From positions 122,001 through 186,000 of the forward strand of contig JAQFVV010006733.1 in assembly GCA_028023455.1 (NCBI GenBank): a DNA stretch of 64,000 nt, read 5' to 3'. The notes beneath the pieces were generated by a model. It ran no database searches and was not told the origin of the DNA. It saw only the letters and a list, made by a program, of their open reading frames with translations. This stretch comes from Epiperipatus broadwayi. Its lineage: Eukaryota > Onychophora > Udeonychophora > Euonychophora > Peripatidae. Of the stretch, positions 1 through 10,499 are shown piece by piece. The stretch's first letter is position 1; every line of letters begins with the position of its first letter. The translations under genes were made by a program, and so were the position numbers.

Positions 1-82
1 AAATTCGTCCAGTAAAAAATAACAAAATTATTAATTACTTACTTAGTATTTCATTATATTTTCTAATTACTCAAAACTTGAG

Positions 83-768
83 TACTTGTGAGTTTTTGAG
101 TAAACCAAAATGGCACCCTGTATTTTTAATAAATGTATAGTTTCAAGGGCTTATATCTACAGAAGATGTGTTATTTGTTAAATTAAAACAAAATTAATAA
201 ATTGACTGTTAAATTTAAAAAAAAAGAAAGAAAGAAATTCTGATAAATTTCATTAAGAAATTTTATTTCAATTTATTTTATTTACATTATAACATGGGAA
301 GCGATGAGAATCTCTTAACATTGTCACTTTGGTTCATTTCAGCACGTTTCTTTTGTCGGCAGATTTTTTGGTAAATTGTCATAATGATAAAAATTTGGGA
401 TTTTCAAGTCACAGAACATGAAGCAGTGAACTATTTCCAAAAATACAAGATCCAGCTCTCCTGAAAAGTGTGTTAATGATCACGATATGACTGCCAACAG
501 GAACAAAGTGTAAATATTGTATTTATTTTTTGTTAATAAGTTAATACAAAAAAAAAAGAGAAAATAAACTGTAAACATTGTAATTAATTTTTCCACAATT
601 ATTTTTTTAAAAAAAAATAACTGTAATTAAAAATAAAATATAATTATTAAATACAATGTTTCCTAACAGGCATTTCTTTTGTAAACATTTTTTGGGAGTC
701 CCCAAAACTGTAGATTTATTAAAAATGTGGGTTATTTTGATTTACTTGAAAATTCACAAGTATCAACA
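83..768. mobile_element. hAT-like non-autonomous DNA transposon, family X, copy 1 (uninterrupted)
   Basis: The ends are inverted copies of each other: the left reads ACTTGTGAGTTTTTGAGTAA near 84-105 and the right ends TTGAAAATTCACAAGTATC near 750-768. The interior matches, in reverse orientation, the two halves of copy 2 (15884-16295 and 17096-17308). An example is the stretch with CATTATGACAATTT, reverse-complemented here at about 377-390. No transposase frame is visible, so it would depend on an enzyme supplied elsewhere. Assignment to hAT rests on the 8-bp duplication of copy 2; here the flanks are only roughly alike. This copy shows the site that is split by an insertion in copy 2. Confidence 0.7.
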
Positions 769-769
769 C

Positions 770-1240
770 TTTTAGATCACATAGAATTCTGTCTGACATA
801 CCACTACTCTAACCTAAAAATGATTAATAATTATCATAATGAGTTGATCTAAAAGCAATAATTATTGAGTGTTTATATAAGATGTAACACCTGCTATGTG
901 AAGAATGATGAAGGTATCTAAGAGAAGTATGATACAAACTAACTGAAGAGACTAGTTCAGGTGAAATGTATCTTAGGAATCATTGCTTTTGTTTTTCAAA
1001 ATCTGAGACCTATTAAATAATAGTTTTCAACTGTATTTGAAATGGAATATTTTCTATAATCTTTTGATCTTTGATTGCTATGTTAGATCTGAAGAGTGCA
1101 TATATTAAAACTTCAAGAATGTAAGTTCATTTATATGATTTTGAAGAATCTTAATAAGATTAATTTTGCAAACAAAAAAGATTTTGCCATTATTATTAGA
1201 GACCATCACATTGGTATCAAGTTCTGAAATCATAATATAA
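770..1240. other. AT-rich stretch, nothing recognised
   Basis: No open frame of note, repeat match within the window, or RNA-like structure was seen. Confidence 0.5.
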
Positions 1241-1559
1241 ATGGCTTCTCCAGGAATCCATTTTTCCCCCCCATTTTTTTTATATACTATACATTTTTTA
1301 AAAATACTTGATTATCCACCTATCATGTTCCTGACTATTGAAATAATTGTCAAAAATTTTAACCAGCACAAGTTGAAAAGCATTATGTTCCTAATCTGCA
1401 GTGTCCATTTTATAACTAAACAAAACTATATAAAATCGATAAAGTTATTACAACTTGAAACAATTAAGAATATTTTTCAAGATATATTTTACTTCACATT
1501 TACATGAACTTAGTCTACAATCTTCTATGCCTATATTTTTTCTTCTATGTTTTAAGTTG

Positions 1560-1910
1560 CTTCTTTCCCATATGTTTTGAGTTTGTTTGTTTTTATAATT
1601 CCATCTTTTTTATATTGGATTTTTTCTATTTGCTCTTCCAGAATCCTTTCTGCAATCTTAAATAGCTTCAAATCCATTCACTGGATATGGCAACACTTTT
1701 TTTTATTATCCAACATTCACTTCCTATATAGATTAATGTCATCATTTAAATTTTTTTATAATATTCTCAGATATATACTAATTACATCTGTCTTCAATGG
1801 TCTTGATTATTTGCAGCAATTCATCAGGTTTCAGAAACATAAAGTGGTATTTCCAGCCACCATTTGCACTCTTTTTTCAATCTTATCATTCATTCATTTA
1901 CAATGAAAAA
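1560..1910 (-). pseudogene. decayed LINE reverse-transcriptase C-terminal fragment
   Basis: Reverse-complement translation contains YIGSECWIIKK. This resembles the YG(S/A)E.WT(L/I) motif found downstream of the reverse-transcriptase core in RTE-like and related non-LTR elements. Stops and frameshifts surround it. The plus-strand open frame of 109 codons over the same bases is a mirror of this remnant and not a gene. AT-rich sequence to about 1250 may be the rest of its 3' part, but no motif supports that. Confidence 0.45.
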
Positions 1911-2129
1911 AAAAAAAAACTTTTACAATAGTACATACAAATCATAATCTGACAAATATCAAAATGTAGTAAACTATTTTTTGGTCAGCAATTCCATAAT
2001 GAAGACATTCTATCCTTTTCAATTCCTTGCCTCTTCATGGAGCAATAGTTGTGCCATTTAGGTTTAATTTTAAATTGTATAAATGTTAAAAATTTTCAAT
2101 TAGAATATATTTTTCAGGTGACTGGCCCA

Positions 2130-2615
2130 TAGCCAACCATCAAATATCAGTTAGTAAATGATTACTAGCTATTTTTATCTAGAGAGTAAAATAATAATAA
2201 TAAAAAACGTTATCTGGTAGTTAGAAGACTGGTAACTACTGGCTTCTTCACTGTTTTTATATAAAGCAATTGGAGAAGCCTTTGTCTTGCAGTGGTCTAT
2301 TTAAAGGCCGATTTATCAGTTGCCTTATCTTTTTCATTATAAATACTAGCTCTTTTCTTAAAAAAAAATCAATCGCAATTGCAGTTTTAATAAGTTGTTG
2401 TACGCATGCAAGCATGTATGTCAAATGTTTATACACTAAATTACTGATATTCATATGTATACAATGGCCTGGGATTCAAATTCGGACAGAAAGAAAATTA
2501 AACAATTTTTACGTCATAAGCAATTTTAAGTTTTTTCCTCAGAAAGGTAGCTTATCACTAACATAGCTACCCATCCAATTATTAGTCAGTAAATGGATAT
2601 TTTTATTGAAAGTCC
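2130..2615. repeat. two fragments of a dispersed SINE-like repeat (second SINE-like family)
   Basis: 2133-2180 and 2568-2615 share a core of the form 'ACCATCCAATTA..GAT.AGTAAATGG.TATTTAGCTATT' with 12978-13035 and 14842-14890. In the 12.9 kb copy a tRNA A-box-like TGGTGTAGTGATA lies upstream, which suggests a tRNA-derived SINE body. Both copies here are partial and lack a clear head or tail. Confidence 0.35.
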
Positions 2616-2619
2616 CAAG

Positions 2620-4260
2620 TTAATTTGGATTAGGTCAGGTAAAAATTGACGCGCTGAGTATCAAAAGATACAATTATTATATGAAGCGGTATTCACTGCA
2701 GTTGGGAAAGGTATCAATAATTTCACAGATTCTGAGACTGCGGTATGGCTTTTACTTATTTATATACTCGCATACAAATTATCACAGGATAAACATATAC
2801 AAGCAAATTTATTAACTTATAGTGAAGGCAACCTCGTTTAACAGTAAAAGTTGCCTTGACTATAGGCTGAGATTGTTTACATTTTAAACCAATTATTAAA
2901 GCCTTGAGTAATTGGCTTTATTGTCTTACAAGTAAATTTGTTCAGGGTTTGTGTGTGTGTGTGTATATATATATTTTCATGCGTAACATTAAAATAAATT
3001 TTAAACATTTTATAAGATGCAATAATAAAATCGAAAGTTTACAAGTATGTTCTGAGATGACTTTTTTATTCCACTTCTATAATTCTCAGTATTTTTATAA
3101 GAAAAATAAATAATTTGCAGATACCTACAACTACGATTTAATGTGTAATTAAAGAGTGATTTGATCTTTTTTAGAATTTCTTACTAGCCAAGAAGATCAG
3201 ACTAAGACATGATTTGGCTGAAATTTAAATCTGAACTGGCAAACCATTGCTATTCATCTATTGTTTATTTCAGTTTTATTGTTAATAGTGCAAGTAAAGG
3301 TTAAGCTCACACTGCAACGGGAAGGGGGAAGTTTAGACCTTATTCATTTCACAGTACAGGTTTTTCAATCTAATGACGTATTTCCTTCACCCACACAAAA
3401 CATCTATATACACTCTATTATCAGTAACTGTATTCTGTTTTGAGTAAAAACTATCATATATGTAAAATTTATAAAGTATATTCTAAATAATTTAATATTT
3501 GCATTCCCTCTGCAAAAACGTTGAGAGGTAGTTTTTAAAGTAGGTATAAAAATTTGCAATAGCTAAATAGGCTTTTGAAAAGGTAGGAGGTTAATTTGTG
3601 ACTTATTCAAGTAATATTCAAGAAAGGCAGCAGTAAAGCAAATTTAGACAATTAGGAAAAAGGAAAGAAAACGGGGGGGGGGGGAGGTTTAAAAAAATTA
3701 GATTCATATTTCTCAATCTTTTTATGATGCAACCCCTTTTAAATATCACATTATTTTTAATCTCTCTTTAAATGTTAAATAATATGAAATTAGATTCCTA
3801 GGTTTCTTTTAAAACAAATTAGACATGTTTAGAGATATGTTATTTATTAGATTATGAGTTGTCGGAGCTATAGTCCAGGGCATAAGTAAAGAGGGGACTT
3901 AGCTTAAGATTTACTAAAGTAATAAATATATATTTACTAATAAACAATTACTTTTATAACTGATTTTTAATCTTTGATTTTAAAGAATGGTGGAGTTTAA
4001 AAAAGATAGATTTAATACAAACGAAAGAGAAAATAGTTTTTAATTGTAAAAACTCATAGCATCATGTAAACCCAGAGTCCACGCATCACAGGCTAAACAA
4101 TGTAGATGTTGATGCAAGTAAAAAAAAATACTACAGAAGAAAATAAGCACACACACACAAAAAATTCGATGAGAGTAAAAAACATTAAAATAAAATAAGT
4201 GAATGAATAAGTTTAATAAAGTTGGCTAAGAAGAGATGATAATTATATATTAGATATCAA
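2620..4260. other. AT-rich stretch without recognisable gene
   Basis: Apart from the microsatellite near 2.95 kb and a run of twelve G (3673-3684), no feature was seen. A short hairpin AAGGCAAC...GTTGCCTT at about 2825-2857 was noted without any further support. Confidence 0.5.
2947..2973. repeat. (GT)n(AT)n microsatellite
   Basis: A GTGTGT run passes directly into a TATATA run. Similar composite runs lie at 12630-12652 and near 40309-40319. Confidence 0.9.
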
Positions 4261-4274
4261 GAAGTTATTTTTAT

Positions 4275-4640
4275 TATGATTATGTCTTTTTTACATGTTG
4301 TTTTTCTCAAATACTCCACACAAATTTCTCCATTCAACTTTTCATCCAATTTTATCAAAAGTGCCCCATTTGTCCTTCTCCACCCAAATTAATCTCCATA
4401 CCGCCATATTAGAGTTCTTCAAACTATCCTTAATTTTCTTATTCAATGTCAATATCTCACAACCATAGAGCAATGTACTTTACACAGAACACTCAACCAT
4501 TCTCTTTCAACTCTCTCTTCAAAGATCCACAGAACATTATATATTTTTGGTAAATATCTCTTTTGCCAATATTATCCTTTTAATGTCATTATCAATTTTT
4601 CCATTTTTATTCTACTAACTTTGAAATACTTAATTTATTT
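4275..4640 (-). pseudogene. decayed LINE fragment (post-RT region)
   Basis: The reverse-complement reading gives KLKYFKVSRIK and then WSIALYGCEILTL-like residues, matching the YG(C/A)E.WTL segment downstream of the catalytic domain in endonuclease/reverse-transcriptase elements of many invertebrates. Several frames must be joined, so no protein can be made. The subfamily differs from the RTE pieces at 10, 22, 49.6, 60.9 and 63.7 kb. Confidence 0.5.
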
Positions 4641-4810
4641 ATTGTTGAATCACCTTATTTGAAAGTTTTATATTTATTTATTTTGTCTTTCATTCTATCC
4701 ATAAGACATTCATTCTTTATTCAATATATAGAGGGGATTCAAACGCAGACTTTCAAGATCCTTTCAATCATCCAATCCATAGACATACATGCAGAAAAGA
4801 TAAATGATTT

Positions 4811-4852
4811 TCAATATACATATTTCATGCTGAACCAGCACTCATCAGTTGG
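4811..4852 (-). ncRNA. hammerhead ribozyme-like motif, family A
   Basis: Reads, in order on the minus strand: CCAA (stem I), CUGAUGA, GUGCUG-GUU-CAGCAU (stem II with one G.U closure), GAAA, UAUGUAUA (short stem III ending at a UA site), and UUGA (stem I partner, one mismatch against the family's UUGG). All core bases are intact. The plus-strand partner at 5040-5081 is damaged. Confidence 0.6.
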
Positions 4853-5039
4853 TCTAGATCATCATTTCTCACACATATATATGTAATCAGTGCTCAGTTT
4901 CTATTAAGATAGCAAATTTTCAAACTTTAGTGGACAGACTTTAATCTTCTCCACTTTCCAACTCTTCAGCCATCTATATACATATCATTAAAAATCTGAT
5001 GATGCACAGATTATATATGTGTGTGAGAGATGATCTGGA

Positions 5040-5081
5040 CTAACTGATGAGTGCTGGTTCAGCATGCAATACGTATATTGG
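5040..5081 (+). ncRNA. hammerhead-like motif, family A, GAAA box mutated
   Basis: CUAA (stem I), CUGAUGA and stem II are intact and the stem I partner UUGG is present, but the second box reads GCAA instead of GAAA. Loss of a core A should abolish cleavage. It is the right-arm partner of the motif at 4811-4852. Confidence 0.55.
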
Positions 5082-5229
5082 AGATCATTTATCTTTTTTG
5101 CATGTATGTGGTCATGTGTTATCAGTTGCATAAGATGAGGTGGATGACTGAAGGGAGTTTGAAAGTCTGTTTTCAAATCCCCTCTAATTACATCTAGCTT
5201 GAAGGATAAATATTATATATTTAATTATT

Positions 5230-6690
5230 ATTATTATATATACTGAAGATTCCTTTCCTTTTCGGCTGCAAGTCATAGCATCTGAAAATCCTATACATAT
5301 TCCACTCTCAGAATTATCACCACCACAGTCTATTTATCATGCCTCCCAAATAACTATTAAAAAGCAGAAAGAATATGTAACATCCCTAACTAGCACCTCT
5401 TTCCATACTCACTTCTTCAGTCTCAATATTTCCGTCTAATAATTATTCTTTGTCCAATACTACAAATTAGCTTTCTTTCTTCTAGATAACCATAAAACTA
5501 TTTTCAATTTCTGTCAAATGCTTTAACTCAAACTATAAACCACACACCAATTCCTTTCTCCTTTTATTCTAATAACTCCAGTAACATCTCTTGTACTTAT
5601 TCTCTTCTGAAAACAATATTGTTCTTTAGTTTGTATGCAATGAGAATTAATATGAATATGGCAAAGACTTTATGGGTAAAACAAAATAATAAAGAAATAC
5701 AGATGAAACATGAATTCAATAAAACAATTACTGATGAAAGAAGTCATAATGATATTAAAAGCAAATAAAGCATTTATTGAGAAAAAGAAAATAATCTATG
5801 GACCAGTGTTATGTGTGAATATATTGTTGTATGGTTTGTAAGATGTGAACACTGAATAAGAAAATTAACAATAAATTGAAAATCTTTGAAATGTATATAC
5901 AGAATAAGATAGAGGATTAATTGAGTGGTTAGTAACAATGAGAAAATTTTGGTGAGAATGGATGAAAAAAGATTTATTGGAGAGATTGGATATAGGAAAA
6001 GAAACTGAATTAGCTATATAGTAAGAAGAAGAAAATTGTTTAATGAAAATTGTTTTGAAGAGAATGGTAGATAGTAATATAAGTAATGAATCATGTTAAT
6101 CTTATTGGATGATATCAAAGGTAGAATAGATTACATGAAATTAAAGTCTCAGTCAATTACACAAAAGAATAGAGATACAGTTGAGTTGTTTGTGTGATTA
6201 TTTTTTTGACTTATCCATAAGACAAAATAATCTAATAATAATACATTCTTACACTGCTATTCTGTTGTGTTTAATGAGTAATATTATTGGCATTATGGTA
6301 TTTATTCAAATGATTTTCATTTATTATGAAAGACAAATATTCATTTATTATATTTGATAAATTTGGAAAAGACACTGATTTTTTTTTTTAGTTTTCATTA
6401 CAACAAACAGGAATACTGCAATGAAGACAAATATCCAAATTAATTACCATATTGTTAATTATTCATTGATCAGCGTAGACAATATATGTTTTGGATATTA
6501 CATTTAACACTAAATTGTATTTGAGATAGCAGAGAATTTCTGTCATCCATTATGCTTGCTGTCTGCAGAAGAGATACTATTCATGTCCCTTGATCATTGC
6601 CAATTTATCAGTATTTGTTATCATTCTCTTATGCTTGATTGCCATAAATGATTTAAATAGTAGCATTTTAAGGAACAATTTTGCCCTTCA
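5230..6690. other. AT-rich stretch without recognisable gene
   Basis: There is a short (ATT)n run near 5225-5240. Otherwise purine-rich or AT-rich sequence with many stops in all frames. No family match was found inside the window. Confidence 0.5.
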
Positions 6691-6699
6691 TTTAAATTT

Positions 6700-6912
6700 G
6701 TGGTACGTGTGGTCGCTCGCTCAACGAGGATGTGTATCTCGGACTTGCAACCAAAGACTGTTCTTGGCCTGGACTACACACCATTTCCCTTCCCCTTTTA
6801 CCATGTTGCTCCTGAATTTCATTTAACCATGTAATCACTTCTTTGTAAACCCTTTTTTAAAACTGTATTCGTGCCTGTTTTTTTTTTATGAATAAACCTT
6901 CATCACTGGGGA
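6700..6912 (+). repeat. dispersed retroelement 3' end, family R, copy 1
   Basis: Shares with 62335-62510 the ordered blocks 'ACTACAC.CCATTTCCC', 'TTACCAT.TTG.TCCTGAA.TTTCATTT', a poly(T) tract, and the end block 'TATGAATAAAC..TCATCACTG' followed by A-rich sequence. A shared 3' terminus with AATAAA and an A-rich tail suggests a SINE or LINE 3' end. No coding motif is present. Confidence 0.6.
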
Positions 6913-7464
6913 AAAAAATATGCCTGATGTTTTAAAGGTATCAAATTATCCAAACTGCCACCAGCCAAACTGTTATGCCATTTTTATATTTTTTAATGAA
7001 TTTTTAATATATATATATATTAAAAACCCACAAATTTATAATAATAGTAAATATTACAGTAAACAATAATTATTTCTATTTTTCATTACTAAAAATAATC
7101 TTACTATACGTACATTTGAAATAGTTCCAATGAATTCTTATTTTAAAGTTGTTTTTTCTGAAGAATAAATTATTACTTTCTTTACTATTATCATTTCTTT
7201 CTTTAAAAAAACAAAAGGGCAAAATATGTATAATACTTCTTGAAATGAAATGTTGTGCATATATTAACCTGTGTGCTATTACTAAGAGTTAAATGTAATT
7301 GGAAAATTTAAATAAAGTTAAAATTTTTCTAAAGGCATTCAATACTTAATATTAGGTTATGGAAATAGTCCAATATATAAATACAACTAAAATACCATCA
7401 TCACAAGCCTTCAGGAAAACAATAATAAACATGTTTAAAAAATTGCCATTTTAGGAATCAAAAT

Positions 7465-7560
7465 CAGTGGTGGCCTAGTAGTTAGCATAACTGCCTTCCA
7501 AGCAGCTGGCCCGGGTTTGCTTCCTGGTCAATGCATTTGACATAAAAAAAAAAAAAAAAA
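7465..7560 (+). mobile_element. tRNA-derived SINE, family S, copy 1
   Basis: A-box-like TGGCCTAGTAG (7471-7481) and B-box-like GGGTTTGCTTCC (7513-7524) lie about 40 bp apart, followed by a conserved 'ATGCATTTGACATA' end and an 18-A tail. Internal pol III promoter boxes plus a poly(A) tail define a tRNA-derived SINE, probably mobilised by a LINE. The head is not a functional tRNA: there is no acceptor stem pairing. Confidence 0.85.
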
Positions 7561-8014
7561 TCACCAAAAATTAGGCATAGTAAATTGGTTAATGAGATAT
7601 AACTACACCTTCAAGTTATTATTTTGTTTGTTTTGAAAGACATACTAAATGAAACCTCTTCATATAATTTCAATAGTAGATCCTGGGTGAAAAATAAATG
7701 TTGATTTAATTTTTTGAATATCAAAGGCATGAATTTGGAAAGCTAAACCTTTTTATACACCTGTTAATTATAATTTTACGAGTAAATATAAGTCTATTAC
7801 TAAAATATCAATACAATTTGTAAATAAATATAAAGTTAAAAACTTTAAAAATGTTCAAATTCTTTATTTTATGATAATTCTGTTTTATTGCTTTTCATAG
7901 TATGCAATTTTATCGCAACATACAATATTTAATTTTTGCATCATATGAACTGACGTTGCAGCAAAAATTGAACTTGCACATGAAAATTCATTCATTAATA
8001 ACTAATTAACACAA

Positions 8015-8122
8015 TTTTTTTTTCTCATGTGTCATAGCATTAGCCGGGAAGCGAACCCGCTAACCCGGGACAACTACTTGTAAAGTGGCCATCGCTGATC
8101 TCTCGACCACCAATGCTTGACG
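8015..8122 (-). mobile_element. tRNA-derived SINE, family S, copy 2
   Basis: Reverse complement of the family-S consensus: TCAAGCATTGGTGGTCGAGA head, B-box region GGGTTCGCTTCCCGG split by an extra GTTAGC-type insertion as in the 35.8 kb copy, then GCTATGACACATG and an A-rich tail (poly T on the plus strand near 8016-8023). It belongs to the subfamily with GTCGAGAG in the A-box region. Confidence 0.85.
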
Positions 8123-8625
8123 ATCTCAATTTTAGAACTACATCAAAACTTTGATGAGCTCTTATAATAATTCTTAAATAAATAATTTACATGTTTTAGA
8201 TATCTATGGAAAGATTTAGAACCAAATGCATATAGATAACTCTTGTATTTATTAGTAGTTTTAAAATCATGACTGAGCAATAAAATAACTAAAGACCATT
8301 TAAATCAATGTTTGCAGCTTTCATACACATTAAGTTCTGAAAACATCTAATCTTTAACTTGAAATTTTATAATAATGTGGGGAAAAGTACTATTTAAATT
8401 TTGATTTTTACTAAAACAAATTCCCATGGAAAATCAGTTCACCATTAATAATAAAATAATATTGTCCAGCTTTTACTAATTACATAATTGATTTATCCAT
8501 TCAAGGACAAAGTTAAAAAGCAAATGAAATTTTTCTATCCAAAATAAAACCTTTCTGATCTTGTGATTTTATTTAAAATTAATTAAATGTGAAAAATCAA
8601 GGTGGTTAAAATGTCGAAAAACATC

Positions 8626-8893
8626 ATTCTTAATCAGAAGATAATCAGCCTTCAGCATGCACTGTTTAATCATATTACTGACTCACTGATGTTATAGTGA
8701 ATATGCAAGATACTCTGAAACCCAAATGCAAGATACTTTTACAAAATAAGAATGACCATCTTTATCTTTATTGATCAATTTAAAGCATTTCAGAATGAGA
8801 GTATGAAAATTTAATCCATCATGCATATTCACTATAACACTAGTGAGTTACTAATGTGATTAAACAGAGGCTGATTACCTTCTGATTAAGAAT
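8626..8893. mobile_element. fold-back (MITE-like) element D
   Basis: The left arm 8626-8707 and right arm 8820-8893 are inverted copies: ATTCTTAATCAGAAG at the left tip, CTTCTGATTAAGAAT at the right, and GTTATAGTGAATATGCA against TGCATATTCACTATAAC inside. The loop of about 110 bp is unrelated AT-rich sequence. No hammerhead boxes and no clear target duplication, so a DNA-transposon MITE is plausible. Confidence 0.75.
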
Positions 8894-8909
8894 TACTAAT
8901 GGAAATTGC

Positions 8910-10080
8910 ACTTGTAAATTATATTATTATTAAAAACCATCATTATAACTATAATTGATCTTCAATTCTGCTCATGGATAAATATTTTTATACAAATAAT
9001 TGATGAAATGGTTAATTTTTCAAAAGTCATGTTTAAGCACTGAGAGTGACAGTTTTGATACTAAAATCATAACTATTTCTAGTCTGCTTTTATCATTGAG
9101 AAAATTTCACTTGAAATGCTAATTCTAGAATCTTCCATCCCCATCACCTTTTTGAAAAAAGGAATTATTTTAACATTTAAAATGCTTAGATAGAAAAAGT
9201 GTCACAGGCACCAATGCTTTCCAGTCGCCTTTATAAATAATATATGCAAAATTTTCCTAAGTGAGAATAACATTATCTGAGATATAAAAATGTTTAATAT
9301 GCAAAGAAATTGCAATCTCCAAAAAAATAAAATATTTCATAAAATTGGTGCCTAGAATTAATACAAATGAGATACTCTGTGAGAATAATTTAGTATAAAA
9401 ATGAATCCCAAACAAAAAAAGATTCTATCAAAATTGAAATTGAGAGAAAACATTTGTGCACAGTCTAAAGCTGTCTGTTGTTAAAATTTAAAGCAGTTTC
9501 TTTAGGTCCTTGCCTAGCTAAAAGAAAGGCATTAAATACATTGATCCAGATCTCTTGAATTATAGTTTACCTTTTCAGCCATGATTATTAATCCTCCCCT
9601 ATTCTTTTAAGACATCAATCTATCACTTTCTCTTGCTCTTTCCTACAGTTTAGCCTTCAAAGTGAGATTAACTAATTTACTATTATTTGCTCTTGAGGAT
9701 GTTTTCATGGCATATTATGTTTAAACATTTTTGAAAAATCCTTTAGTAAACCAGCAAAATAAAAATACTAATACAAAGGAGAAATGTTTTGTGGATGTGT
9801 TACTTATATTTCTAGATTTAAAAAAAGATTTTGCAATGACAAATCATTTACATTTCCTTAATAATATAATATATAGTCCTGTATGACAATACATGGAGAC
9901 TAATTAAGCTGTAATGTTCAGCTCTCCATGGACATCAGATGACTTCACTGGAACTCACCTGAGCTTGCATGTATAGATACACTCTATTAACACTTGTATC
10001 ATATTTTCATATGCTTTTCAATAAAGTTATTTATATATATAGTACTTCAGATGATAAGGAATTTAACTTGAATTCAGTGC
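8910..10080. other. AT-rich stretch without recognisable gene
   Basis: Scanned on both strands; no element boundary, coding motif or structured RNA was seen. Confidence 0.5.
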
Positions 10081-10084
10081 TTTT

Positions 10085-10485
10085 CATAGAAATAACTTGG
10101 AAGAATATCAAGATTATATATTTGAAAGAAATGTTTTGCTAATTAATGTTTTACCAGTATTTACTTATGGATCTAAGATTTGGATACTTAATAAAAGAGC
10201 ACTGCAGAGTTTGATCACTCTGATGAGAAATAGAGAGAAAGTGAAAATAAAATATATGGCTGAGAAAATTGGCAAATGTCACTGACATCATTGGAAAAAA
10301 TCAAAAGGCTGAAATGGAGTTAAATTAAAGATGACAATATCGGATAAATAAAGTTTGAAATCAAATTCAAGGTGAAATGATAAAAGAAGTTTTGTGGAAT
10401 GAAGTGGGGAAAAAAGAACAACTATGGATTGAAGAAACAGGATTACATTTGTAGAGACCTTCATCTTGCAAAGAATTGATAATAA
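10085..10485 (+). pseudogene. RTE-like LINE 3' fragment, plus strand
   Basis: Codons 18-30 of a short open frame starting at 10097 read LPVFTYGSKIWIL, matching the LPV(L/F)TYG.ETWTL block of RTE-type elements. Downstream, out of frame, lie remnants of the WAGH...W..R block. The 3' end TTCATCTTGCAAAGAATTGATAAT matches the 3' ends of the minus-strand copies at 22, 49.6 and 60.9 kb. The piece is 5'-truncated, as is usual for LINE insertions. Confidence 0.65.
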
Positions 10486-10499
10486 TTAGAAGTAATTAT

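Larger units (their letters stand above)
4731..5206. mobile_element. fold-back hammerhead element, family A, copy A1
   Basis: The left arm (about 4731-4995) and right arm (about 5008-5206) are inverted copies. They begin and end with GAGGGGATTCAAAC and GTTTTCAAATCCCCTC. Each arm holds a hammerhead-like motif: minus strand at 4811-4852 and plus strand at 5040-5081. Short open frames over this region are by-products of the palindrome. The 3' end carries the family tail CATCTAGCTT. No certain target duplication was found. Confidence 0.8.

Noticed and set aside
1241-1906. Open frames of 88 and 109 codons on the plus strand
   Set aside because: Low-complexity F/I/L-rich translations; the minus strand carries a LINE remnant over the second one.
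2825-2857. Short hairpin AAGGCAAC...GTTGCCTT as a small RNA or terminator
   Set aside because: One isolated 8-bp stem in AT-rich DNA is not sufficient evidence.
4731-5206. Family A read as ordinary palindromic MITEs
   Set aside because: Target duplications vary from 8 to 13 bp between copies, one copy has a single arm, and a hammerhead core is conserved; a transposase-cut MITE explains none of these.
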